NCBI GenBank assembly: GCA_002408345.1
Contig: DHRX01000101.1
Location: forward strand, 41,304-51,555
Reading direction: 5' to 3'
Source: Firmicutes bacterium UBA5301
Lineage (GTDB): Bacteria > Bacillota > UBA5301
Length of the DNA: 10,252 bases
Below the pieces are notes generated by a model. It was not told the DNA's origin. It ran no database searches and saw nothing but the letters and a program-made list of their open reading frames with translations. The position numbers and the translations under genes were made by a program. Of the stretch, positions 1 through 5,743 are shown piece after piece (the stretch's first letter is position 1; each line of letters opens with the position of its first letter).

Positions 1-1020
1 AAGCTGCATTTGCAGCAACGGTAAGAAAATCCGCTCTGACGCCAGAGCTAAATAAGCATCCTCCATTGGCGGTTTACCCACAATTGTTGTTAAATAAATA
101 GGGTTCTTACGATGGGTAATAGCAGTAATATGGAAAACCGGATACTCGTCTGCCAATGAATAATAACCGGTATGATCACCAAAAGGTCCTTCAACTCTCC
201 GTTCCCCAGGCTCCACATAACCTTCTAAAATAATATCGGCCGAAGCTGGCACTTTAATATCTACCGTCTTACATTGAACCATTTCTACCGGTTTCTTACG
301 CAAGAAGCCAGCCAGTAGCATTTCATCGACTCCACCGGGTAAAGGCGCCGTTGCCGCATAAGTCAAAACCGGATCACCACCGATAGCTACCGCTACCGGG
401 AATCGTTCCGCCTCAGCTTCAGCCTTCCGGTAATTAGCTGCTCCATCCTTATGAATATGCCAGTGCATACCGGTAGTTTTACTATCATAAATCTGGAGCC
501 GATACATCCCACAGTTTTGTTTCCCCGTTACCGGGTCTTTAGTAAATACTAACGGAAGGGTAACATAACGTCCCCCGTCTAAAGGCCAGCACTTCAATAT
601 CGGTAGTTTATTTAAATCCGGCTCCTCCATGACTACTTCTTGGCACGGAGCCTTAGTAACTGTTTTGGGGAATAATTTTGCTAACTCATTAAGCTTAGGT
701 ATTATTTTTAATTTCCCTAATAAAGAATCGTGTTCCCCCTGCATAGCCAAAGATATTAAAGCACGAATTTCTTGCGTAACTTCTTCTAAATCCGAAACGC
801 CTAAAGCCATAGCCATTCTCTTCTCAGAACCAAAAGCATTAATTAATACCGGCATATCTGAACCGTGAACATTTTCAAAAAGTAACGCTGGTCCGTTGTT
901 TTTCATTACTCGATCAGCGATCTCAGTTATTTCCAATTCTGGGTCTACCGGGACGGTAACTCGTACCAGTTCCCCTTCTCTCTCTAACAGCTGTACAAAT
1001 TCATTTAAATCCTGGAACAC
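1..1020 (-). CDS. ubiD: UbiD-family prenylated-FMN-dependent decarboxylase, N-terminal 340 codons (3' end outside window)
   Basis: An open frame on the minus strand starts at GTG 1020 and runs without a stop off the left edge. The start is chosen because GAAAGGGGAC lies just upstream and the protein begins with the usual family N-terminus (FQDLNEFVQLLEREGEL). Visible UbiD hallmarks are a GMYRLQ segment with N169 and R174, GMHWHIHKDG, a GGDP segment, and EGPFGDHTGYY with E277 and D282. These correspond to the Arg-Glu-Glu/Asp active-site set that works with prenylated FMN. The family catalyses reversible non-oxidative (de)carboxylation of aromatic or unsaturated acids, such as ubiquinone or menaquinone precursors. 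The family is usually about 480-610 residues, so the C-terminal domain is missing here. The PPMEDAYLALASERIFLPL stretch resembles the menaquinone-type UbiD branch, but the substrate is an inference. No UbiX-type flavin prenyltransferase is in the window. Confidence 0.93.
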   Translation of the reverse strand, partial: MFQDLNEFVQLLEREGELVRVTVPVDPELEITEIADRVMKNNGPALLFENVHGSDMPVLINAFGSEKRMAMALGVSDLEEVTQEIRALISLAMQGEHDSLLGKLKIIPKLNELAKLFPKTVTKAPCQEVVMEEPDLNKLPILKCWPLDGGRYVTLPLVFTKDPVTGKQNCGMYRLQIYDSKTTGMHWHIHKDGAANYRKAEAEAERFPVAVAIGGDPVLTYAATAPLPGGVDEMLLAGFLRKKPVEMVQCKTVDIKVPASADIILEGYVEPGERRVEGPFGDHTGYYSLADEYPVFHITAITHRKNPIYLTTIVGKPPMEDAYLALASERIFLPLLQMQL

Positions 1021-1064
1021 TTTGCCGTCCCCTTTCAGATGCAAATGCACTCAATACTTTGGAC

Positions 1065-1093
1065 AGTTTAAAGGAGAATTCCTGCCTCAACAA
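1065..1093 (-). promoter_or_regulatory. candidate sigma-A promoter for the UbiD-family gene
   Basis: On the minus strand, TTGTTG (1088-1093) is followed after 17 bp by TAAACT (1065-1070). Both hexamers are partial matches to consensus (about 4/6 each). Transcription would start near 1058 and leave a leader of about 38 nt before the GTG start. It lies just downstream of the terminator of the LuxR-type gene, where an independent promoter is expected. Confidence 0.4.
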
Positions 1094-1101
1094 GCAATGG
1101 G

Positions 1102-1130
1102 AATAATTAAAGCCCGGAAAATCCGGGCTT
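1102..1130 (-). terminator. rho-independent terminator of the LuxR/GerE-type gene
   Basis: A perfect 9-bp stem, AAGCCCGGA / TCCGGGCTT (1110-1118 and 1122-1130), closes a 3-nt loop. On the minus strand it is followed by a T-rich tail (TTTAATTATT). It starts 5 bp after the TAG of the regulator gene. On the plus strand no T-run follows, so it is read as a minus-strand terminator. Confidence 0.8.
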
Positions 1131-1135
1131 AATGA

Positions 1136-1381
1136 CTATTCTATTCCTTCCAGCTTTACCAATCCTTTGCGGAGAGCGTAAAGCGCTACCTGAGTCCTAT
1201 TCTCCAGGTTAAGTTTGTGCTTAATCCTAGTAACATAATTCTTTACCGTTTTCGGGCTAATGAAGAGGAGTTTTCCGATCTCCTCATTTCCCAGGCCTAG
1301 TGCCACTAGGCTCAGCACTTCTTTTTCCCGGGGACTAAGGTCAAGCAAAGGATTGGCATTGGCAGGTGTTAATCTGGACAC
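1136..1381 (-). CDS. Free-standing LuxR/GerE-type helix-turn-helix regulator (81 aa)
   Basis: The whole protein is a LuxR C-terminal DNA-binding domain. LSPREKEVLSLVALGLGNEE (15-34) opens the four-helix HTH, and IGKLLFISPKTVKNYVTRI (35-53) carries the recognition helix, followed by HKLNLENRTQVALYALRKGL. No receiver, PAS, autoinducer-binding or ATPase domain precedes it, so it resembles GerE of spore-formers (about 74 aa) in architecture. The start is GTG 1381, preceded by AAGGAGTGAGG. The role is therefore a dimeric DNA-binding transcription factor whose signal input is unknown. It lies downstream of the CAP gene on the same strand, but a terminator at 1424-1465 stands between them. No convincing promoter of its own was seen, so partial read-through from the CAP unit is possible. 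The targets are not inferable. Confidence 0.92.
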   Translation of the reverse strand: MSRLTPANANPLLDLSPREKEVLSLVALGLGNEEIGKLLFISPKTVKNYVTRIKHKLNLENRTQVALYALRKGLVKLEGIE

Positions 1382-1423
1382 CCTGACCTCACTCCTTTGC
1401 TGCAGTCCCTAGCTAGAAATAGC

Positions 1424-1465
1424 AAAAAGGCACCGAAGCTAGTACATAGTATGAGCCCCGGCGCC
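1424..1465 (-). terminator. rho-independent terminator of the CAP-protein gene
   Basis: On the minus strand GGCGCCGGGGCT (1454-1465) can pair along all 12 positions with AGCTTCGGTGCC (1429-1440) if three G-U pairs are allowed. The loop is 13 nt, and TTTTT (1424-1428) follows. It begins 16 bp after the TAG of the CAP gene. The G-U pairs mean the stem is strong only in RNA read from this strand, which supports its direction. Confidence 0.8.
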
Positions 1466-1481
1466 ATCTTGTGCTGTTATG

Positions 1482-2201
1482 CTATTTTACGAAAAGCTGA
1501 GTAAACATCATCCCATAAGCTCCACCACGGTAAATTCCAACACCTACTCGTTCATAAGCAGGATTTAAGATATTGGCCCGGTGTCCAGAGCTATTCATAA
1601 GCGCCCTGTGGGCTGAAGAAACGCTACCAGCCCCAGCAATATTCTCTCCGGCTGTAATATAGCTGATTCCAGCCTTCCGAAGCATATCAAAGGGTGAGCC
1701 ATAGGTAGGTGAAATATGGCTAAAGTAGTTATTTACCGCCATATCTTGGCTTTTCTGACGGGCAATTTGGGTTAAACTTAAATCGGCCTGCAAAGGACGA
1801 ACACCGGCATTACGCCGTTCTTGATTAATTAGGTCCAACATCTGCTGTTCCTCAGCGGTTAGCCCAGCTACCGGAGTAGGAGTAGGAGTAGGGGTTGGGG
1901 TGGGGGTGGGAGTTGGAGTTGGAGTAGGCCACTGGGAAGCCGGTGGCTGTGGTGCCGGTTGGGGGGTGCTTGGAAAAGTATATTTTTTCCATGGGTAAAA
2001 GCTTGTCCCACTATTTGACGAACCATACTTAGTCGAGTACGTATTGCTACTATAAAAAGTCTTAGAATTAGAAGCGTATGAACTTCCCGAGGAGCCTCCG
2101 GAAAAATAAAATGTTGCTGCCATTACCGGAGTAAGAGCTACAGCCAGCAAAACTAAAGCAAACAGACTGGATTTTAGAATCTTTCTAGTTTTGTTATTCA
2201 T
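1482..2201 (-). CDS. Secreted CAP/SCP-domain protein (YkwD-like) with Thr-Pro linker, 239 aa
   Basis: The start is set at ATG 2201 because GGGAGG lies 7 nt upstream. The longer open frame (TTG 2276) begins inside the -10 box of the promoter and cannot be transcribed. Layout: signal peptide 1-28 (basic MNNKTRK, hydrophobic core, VMA cleavage site), a Ser/Tyr/Gly/Asn-rich segment (30-69), a Pro/Gln-rich stretch, nine Thr-Pro repeats (93-110), and a CAP domain (about 114-239). The CAP domain keeps the family signature residues: FSH (H162), GEN (E186) and GHRANI (H207). Bacterial CAP proteins of this type are exported. Their biochemical function is mostly unknown, although some are linked to spores or the cell surface. 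The extended linker suggests the domain is displayed away from the wall or membrane. The gene forms its own transcription unit, with a promoter at 2276-2304 and a terminator at 1424-1465. Confidence 0.93.
   Translation of the reverse strand: MNNKTRKILKSSLFALVLLAVALTPVMAATFYFSGGSSGSSYASNSKTFYSSNTYSTKYGSSNSGTSFYPWKKYTFPSTPQPAPQPPASQWPTPTPTPTPTPTPTPTPTPVAGLTAEEQQMLDLINQERRNAGVRPLQADLSLTQIARQKSQDMAVNNYFSHISPTYGSPFDMLRKAGISYITAGENIAGAGSVSSAHRALMNSSGHRANILNPAYERVGVGIYRGGAYGMMFTQLFVK
1871..1930 (-). repeat. 6-bp period repeat coding the Thr-Pro linker, with a G-quadruplex motif
   Basis: Nine ACN-CCN codon pairs encode the Thr-Pro repeat of the CAP protein. The complementary (plus, template) strand is G-rich, and at 1891-1910 it reads as runs of 4, 4, 5 and 3 G separated by TT, T and T. 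This satisfies the G3+N1-7 quadruplex pattern. The hexamer unit could also change copy number by slippage without shifting the reading frame. Confidence 0.8.
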
Positions 2202-2248
2202 GCGTTTTCCTCCCTTTGAATTTAACTGCTGGTGCAATTTGCCTGACT

Positions 2249-2266
2249 TTGAAGCAACTACTTCAA
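2249..2266. repeat. Inverted repeat just downstream of the CAP promoter
   Basis: TTGAAG and CTTCAA form a perfect 6-bp dyad with a 6-nt centre, lying between the -10 box (2276-2281) and the start codon (2201). In RNA it would be a hairpin near the 5' end of the leader. As DNA it could be an operator. A flanking GGTGC/GCACC pair (2270-2274 and 2230-2234) would enclose it. No known riboswitch class was recognised. Confidence 0.45.
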
Positions 2267-2275
2267 CTAGCACCA

Positions 2276-2304
2276 ATTATAGAGGGAGGAAAATTTGTTT
2301 TCAA
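2276..2304 (-). promoter_or_regulatory. Near-consensus sigma-A promoter of the CAP-protein gene
   Basis: On the minus strand TTGAAA (2299-2304), a 17-bp spacer and a perfect TATAAT (2276-2281) give a near-consensus promoter. The start of transcription would be near 2269, leaving a leader of about 68 nt. The -35 box lies directly after the T-tract of the upstream terminator. Confidence 0.8.
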
Positions 2305-2333
2305 AAAGCAAAAAGACCCTCAACTGAGGGTCT
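2305..2333 (-). terminator. rho-independent terminator of the upstream small-gene unit
   Basis: On the minus strand AGACCCTC pairs perfectly with GAGGGTCT (8 bp; 2326-2333 and 2314-2321) around a 4-nt loop, then reads TTTT-GC-TTTTT. It insulates the CAP promoter from the transcript that starts near 2705. Confidence 0.88.
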
Positions 2334-2485
2334 GCTTCCTGCCTAGTTAACTGCTTCATCCTGTTCCGGAGAATTCAGACATTTTAGGCCATATCTTCTT
2401 GAGAATGGTTAATTATCTATCCTTTACCCATATATGTCTGATTATCTAGCTAATACCTCTGGTTCCTCTCGTTTCCATTTTCCCT
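2334..2485 (-). other. Non-coding stretch between small-protein stop and terminator, possibly structured RNA
   Basis: No open frame with a credible start and ribosome site is visible on either strand in these 152 bp. On the minus strand TCAGACAT (2434-2441) and ATGTCTGA (2375-2382) form an 8-bp dyad 51 nt apart. The ATGG at 2405-2408 on the plus strand could pair with either CCAT 2389-2392 or CCAT 2428-2431. TCCGGA (2366-2371) is a self-complementary hexamer. Together with the terminator this could be a long structured 3' UTR or a separate small RNA. No known RNA family was recognised, and no promoter inside it was convincing. Confidence 0.3.
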
Positions 2486-2659
2486 TTATTCTTCAAAAAC
2501 AACTTCTTTCCCAGAAGCAAAAACGACCTTAGCTATCTTCTTGCCCTTCCAGATAATCTTAACATCTTCATCTATAGCTGGTCTAGATAGTCCGGCGGAC
2601 TCTTGAGGTCTTTCTTCGCGGCGGTTGTTATCGTCATAACGAATCGCTAAACCTGCCAT
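2486..2659 (-). CDS. Small conserved-looking protein of unknown function (57 aa)
   Basis: A 58-codon frame (ATG 2659, TAA 2486) encodes a 57-residue protein. Its N-terminal half is charged and probably flexible (RYDDNNRREERPQES, then SRPAIDED). Its C-terminal half alternates hydrophobic and charged residues in a beta-like pattern (VKIIWKGKKIAKVVFASG, ending KEVVFEE). No cysteines, signal peptide or membrane segment are present. The start is preceded by GGTGA with 6-7 nt spacing, a modest ribosome site. What makes it credible is context: it fills most of a unit with a consensus promoter (2712-2741) and a strong terminator (2305-2333), and its codon usage looks like that of its neighbours. The family is not recognised and no function can be assigned. 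A chance frame is possible but less likely. Confidence 0.7.
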   Translation of the reverse strand: MAGLAIRYDDNNRREERPQESAGLSRPAIDEDVKIIWKGKKIAKVVFASGKEVVFEE

Positions 2660-2711
2660 TATGCTTCACCCACATTCTGTCCGTCTAAATTCGCCTAAAT
2701 AATCACCACTA

Positions 2712-2741
2712 ATTATAGTCAGGCTATTAGTTCCATGTCAA
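2712..2741 (-). promoter_or_regulatory. Consensus sigma-A promoter of the 57-aa protein unit
   Basis: On the minus strand a perfect TTGACA (2736-2741) and a perfect TATAAT (2712-2717) are separated by 18 bp. Transcription would begin near 2705, about 45 nt before the ATG at 2659. The -35 box sits 4 bp after the stop codon of the cytochrome gene, with no terminator between them, so read-through from the cytochrome is also possible. Confidence 0.85.
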
Positions 2742-2745
2742 CACC

Positions 2746-3621
2746 CTAAAATGGTGGCTTTGGATGACAAGCGCCACAACGAGAACCATGACACTGAGTT
2801 ATACAAGAATTATATCCAGGGTACCCTTCTGCAAAAGAATTAATCCTTACGTTATAAAGAAGACGACCTCGATTTATTCCGTCACTACCTAGAGTTGCGT
2901 GGGGACTATGACAAAGAAGGCAATTTTGCTTATGGGTTTGAGTCAAATGAACTTGATGCAAAGAACGCCCATCCTCTGTAGTGTAAAAATAGCTGTTTAA
3001 CCCTTCCCCGCGGATTTCAGCCAAAATATCTGGCGCTTCCCGGTGACCTCCGGCATGGCAGCGAATACAGAAATTATTGATAACCATACGATCTGAAAGA
3101 TAAATCGCATTCAAGGGATTAGCTGGATCTGTTACTCGTGGCTCATAACGATCCTCACGTTGTTGTACCAGATGGGGGTTATGACAGTCTTTACATCCAA
3201 CTCTAGCTTCTTTTCCGTCTACATGATGCCGACTTGGTACCGCCGTTTCCTCTTCCATAGTCTGGCTTTTTGCAAACTCCTGGGCCAATAAGTCATGGCA
3301 AGAAAAACAAAGTTCCGCCCCTAGTTCAGCGCTAACCCGATGGGGGTGATGGCACTCCTGGCATAAACCAGCATGGGCTGAAGCTTCAAAGCCGTCGAAA
3401 CCGGGCCACATCCCTGCGGGAGGCTGAAATCCATGACAATTTAAACAAAGTTCTTTGCTCTTCAACAACGTCGGTGCAACCGCTTCGTGAACACTGTGAC
3501 AAGCTAAACAGCTAGCAGGCTCATCTAAACCTCCGTGAGGCCAAGCACCTTGGGCATAGCTAGAAAAGCTGCCGATTAGTATTACTAATAACAGAAAATT
3601 TCTTTGGGCCTTGCTCTTCAT
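2746..3621 (-). CDS. Secreted multiheme c-type cytochrome, 8 CxxCH + 1 CX3CH (291 aa)
   Basis: A signal peptide (1 to about 23-25; KSKAQR basic head, LLLVILIG core, SYA-QG/A site) precedes a heme-rich body. CxxCH sites are at residues 38, 59, 87, 105, 143, 185, 234 and 282. A ninth site, CITQCH (273-278), has three residues between the cysteines. Several sites carry the CH-x-x-H form (CHSVH, CHHPH, CHNPH, CHSPH) typical of doubled-CxxCH cytochromes, in which the extra His serves as a distal heme ligand. The expected role is extracytoplasmic electron transfer. No catalytic domain and no membrane helix beyond the signal peptide are seen, so partners must be elsewhere. The start ATG 3621 has AGGATG upstream. 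The gene is divergent from the soluble kinase at 3774. The substrate is unknown, and the genes for heme attachment are not in the window. Confidence 0.95.
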   Translation of the reverse strand: MKSKAQRNFLLLVILIGSFSSYAQGAWPHGGLDEPASCLACHSVHEAVAPTLLKSKELCLNCHGFQPPAGMWPGFDGFEASAHAGLCQECHHPHRVSAELGAELCFSCHDLLAQEFAKSQTMEEETAVPSRHHVDGKEARVGCKDCHNPHLVQQREDRYEPRVTDPANPLNAIYLSDRMVINNFCIRCHAGGHREAPDILAEIRGEGLNSYFYTTEDGRSLHQVHLTQTHKQNCLLCHSPHATLGSDGINRGRLLYNVRINSFAEGYPGYNSCITQCHGSRCGACHPKPPF

Positions 3622-3773
3622 ATTTGGTCATCCTAGCTGTTTTTAATTTCCATACTAATACTTTTCCCCTACTCTAACTTACTCCTCTTCTATTATCTTT
3701 CTTCCATAAAACAGAAAGGGATATTTGTCCCAATGCCGTATATTTTTACAAAGAGGTTGGGGAGGCGATTGTT
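3622..3773. other. Divergent intergenic region between cytochrome and kinase genes
   Basis: These 152 bp must hold promoters for both directions, but no convincing -35/-10 pair was found on either strand. A GATAAT on the minus strand lacks a matching -35, and a TATATT at about 3740 on the plus strand is likewise unsupported. A short dyad GGGA-N6-TCCC (about 3718-3731) is the only symmetric element seen. A single TTTACA (3745-3750) resembles one PhoP half-box but has no 11-bp partner. The kinase ribosome site GGGGAGG is at 3759-3765. Confidence 0.4.
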
Positions 3774-5729
3774 GTGAACAGAGAGCAGCTCATTTCTCTA
3801 TCTCAAGCACGCTGCCAAAGGCTATACCCACTAGAAAAAGATTACCCCAAACCATTAAGTCAGCCGGATAACTCTATTGAACACATTTTCCAAATTACCG
3901 CCAGAGATATTCTCCGTAAAAACGAAAGTCCATACCTGCCTACTGGAATCTTTTTAGCCACCACTAATGCTAGCGGATACATTCAATTTATTAAAGAGCG
4001 ACCATCCCAATTTCCTTTACCATATCTATTAACTAAAGGTGCCCTTTGGTCAGAAGAAGCTATTGGCACTAATGGGTTAGCTATCGCTTTACTAGATCAA
4101 ACTACTATCCCTGTTTTTGGTCAAGAACATTATCTACCGCAACTCCAGGATTATTTTAGTGTTGGAATCCCCTTTAAAGAACCAGAAGGTACTGTAGCAG
4201 GTGCTATTCTCCTCGTTGGAAGGTTACTAGAATATTGTCCAAAACTTCTCCACTGGTTAGAAGAGCTCCATACAAAAATCAAGCACCAAGTAACTACCCA
4301 CTTAACATTACGAAATCAGGCACGAGGGATGTTATTAGAAGAAAATATTCGTCTATCCGTTGCTACCCAAGAAGGCATCCGACCCGAGTTAGGAATTGCC
4401 ATCATCAATAGCCATAAGGAATTAATCAACGCTAATTTAGCAGCTCAACAGCTACTTAAAAAAAAGTCTGGCGACTATTTACAAAACAACGTCTCAGTTC
4501 TGGAACAGGAATTGATCGACTCTGCTGAAAAATGTCTAAAAACCGGAACCCCCTATTATAAAAAAATTGTTACCCCTGCCAATAGTAATGGTACTTCAAT
4601 TTTAATCTATTCCCAGCCACTAAAGAGTACGACCGACCGTACTCCACTAGGGGTTCTAGTCATAATCTGCGACCTACAGCAAGCTTTCCCCAAAACAACA
4701 ACTACCTATCACGCTCTAACCTGGTTAGATGATGATGTGGTCGTATTAGACCGTAATGGAAATATTGTTTTTGGCAACCGTTTTCAAGCCGATGATATTG
4801 GTCAAAACTATATCAACATTGTTTTTAATGGGGAGAAACTCCGACCTGATGGCCAACATAATTCCTTATTAATCCAAGCTTTAGAAACCGGCACTAATCA
4901 TATAGGCAGGATTTACCAAACCCCCGATGGTAAGAGGACCCGCCAAACCGATATTCATCTTCTCCACAATCAACATGGTTCCATTGTTGGAGCTGTAGGA
5001 ATTCGTAAGGATATTACTGAAAAACAGCAGCTCAAAACCCAACTAATTCATTCAGAAAGGTTAGCTACTATTGGTGAACTGACCGCTCAAACCATTCACG
5101 AGTTACGCAACCACTTAGCAGCAATTAGAGCCTCTGCTCAACTAGCCTTATGTCTAGACTGTTCCGAAAAAGATGCTGCTTTTCAGCAAATCATCAAAGA
5201 GATCGATAAAATTAACGACTTCGTTTCGAGTATCCTAATCTTAGCTAAACCAGAGCAAGCATCCTACCAAGGAGAAGACTTGGCAGCATTACTCGATTCG
5301 GTTTTAGACTTAGTTAACGCAAAAACCGTTTTCAACCACCTCACTATTAAAAAGCAGTTTGACCATTCTTTGCCTCTGATCAAAGCTAACCCCAAACTGC
5401 TGGAGCAAGCGCTTTTAAACGTAATCAGTAACGCCATTGATGCTACGGACCGAGGAGGCATACTAACGCTAACCATTATTAATCATCCCGAACGCCATTG
5501 CCAAGAGTTAATCGTCGCTGATACCGGGTGCGGTATCGAACCTGATGTATTAGAACACCTATTTCAACCTTTTTATACTACTAAAGGGGATAGCGGTACC
5601 GGCCTGGGTCTAACGATTACACACCAGATTATCACCGAGGGTCATAATGGCCGGATTTGGATAGAGTCAGAAGTCGAAAGGGGAACCCAAGTACATATCG
5701 AACTGCCTAATATGGAAGAAAACTTATAA
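3774..5729 (+). CDS. Soluble sensor histidine kinase: AcoR-like GAF, two PAS-like regions, HisKA-HATPase (651 aa)
   Basis: The start GTG 3774 lies 8 nt after GGGGAGG. The N-terminal region resembles the GAF sensor domain of AcoR-type activators (LWSEEAIGTNGLAIAL at 91-106, GQEHY at 116-120, then a V-G-I-P-F...G-x-x-x-G-A-I core to about 150). Two PAS-like regions follow at about 203-300 and 313-417, the second ending in VGIRKDITEKQQL. The kinase core has an H-box with H442 in HELRNHLAAI, an N-box (NVISNAIDAT, N553), a G1 box (DTGCGIEP, D583) and a G2 box (GTGLGL, 608-613). No membrane helix is present, so sensing is cytoplasmic. The H-box has His where most NtrB/KinA-like kinases have Pro (HE-RN-P-L). 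The gene is 14 bp upstream of the response regulator and probably in the same operon. The signal is unknown; small molecules or redox state are typical for GAF/PAS. Confidence 0.9.
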   Translation: MNREQLISLSQARCQRLYPLEKDYPKPLSQPDNSIEHIFQITARDILRKNESPYLPTGIFLATTNASGYIQFIKERPSQFPLPYLLTKGALWSEEAIGTNGLAIALLDQTTIPVFGQEHYLPQLQDYFSVGIPFKEPEGTVAGAILLVGRLLEYCPKLLHWLEELHTKIKHQVTTHLTLRNQARGMLLEENIRLSVATQEGIRPELGIAIINSHKELINANLAAQQLLKKKSGDYLQNNVSVLEQELIDSAEKCLKTGTPYYKKIVTPANSNGTSILIYSQPLKSTTDRTPLGVLVIICDLQQAFPKTTTTYHALTWLDDDVVVLDRNGNIVFGNRFQADDIGQNYINIVFNGEKLRPDGQHNSLLIQALETGTNHIGRIYQTPDGKRTRQTDIHLLHNQHGSIVGAVGIRKDITEKQQLKTQLIHSERLATIGELTAQTIHELRNHLAAIRASAQLALCLDCSEKDAAFQQIIKEIDKINDFVSSILILAKPEQASYQGEDLAALLDSVLDLVNAKTVFNHLTIKKQFDHSLPLIKANPKLLEQALLNVISNAIDATDRGGILTLTIINHPERHCQELIVADTGCGIEPDVLEHLFQPFYTTKGDSGTGLGLTITHQIITEGHNGRIWIESEVERGTQVHIELPNMEENL

Positions 5730-5743
5730 TTTAAGGAGCCGTT

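Noticed and set aside
629..1132. Two plus-strand open frames (629-868 and 896-1132) overlapping the UbiD-family gene
   Set aside because: They are antisense to a clearly conserved protein, have no ribosome sites, and the second runs through a terminator hairpin.
2202..2276. N-terminal extension of the CAP protein to TTG 2276
   Set aside because: The TTG lies within the -10 box of the gene's own promoter, and the internal ATG 2201 has a strong GGGAGG site and a proper signal peptide.
2202..2280. CAP leader as a c-di-GMP, c-di-AMP or other known riboswitch
   Set aside because: None of the conserved core segments of these classes could be found; only a simple hairpin is visible.
2365..2390. 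Resemblance of a TCCGGAA...GAAGCAG stretch on the minus strand to the SRP RNA core
   Set aside because: The spacing and surrounding helices of the small SRP RNA do not fit; only a short chance similarity.
3745..3750. Possible PhoP box (TTTACA) upstream of the soluble kinase
   Set aside because: Only a single hexamer; no partner at 11 bp on either side.
5264..5476. Minus-strand open frame inside the soluble kinase
   Set aside because: Shadow of a conserved HATPase region, with no motif or ribosome site.
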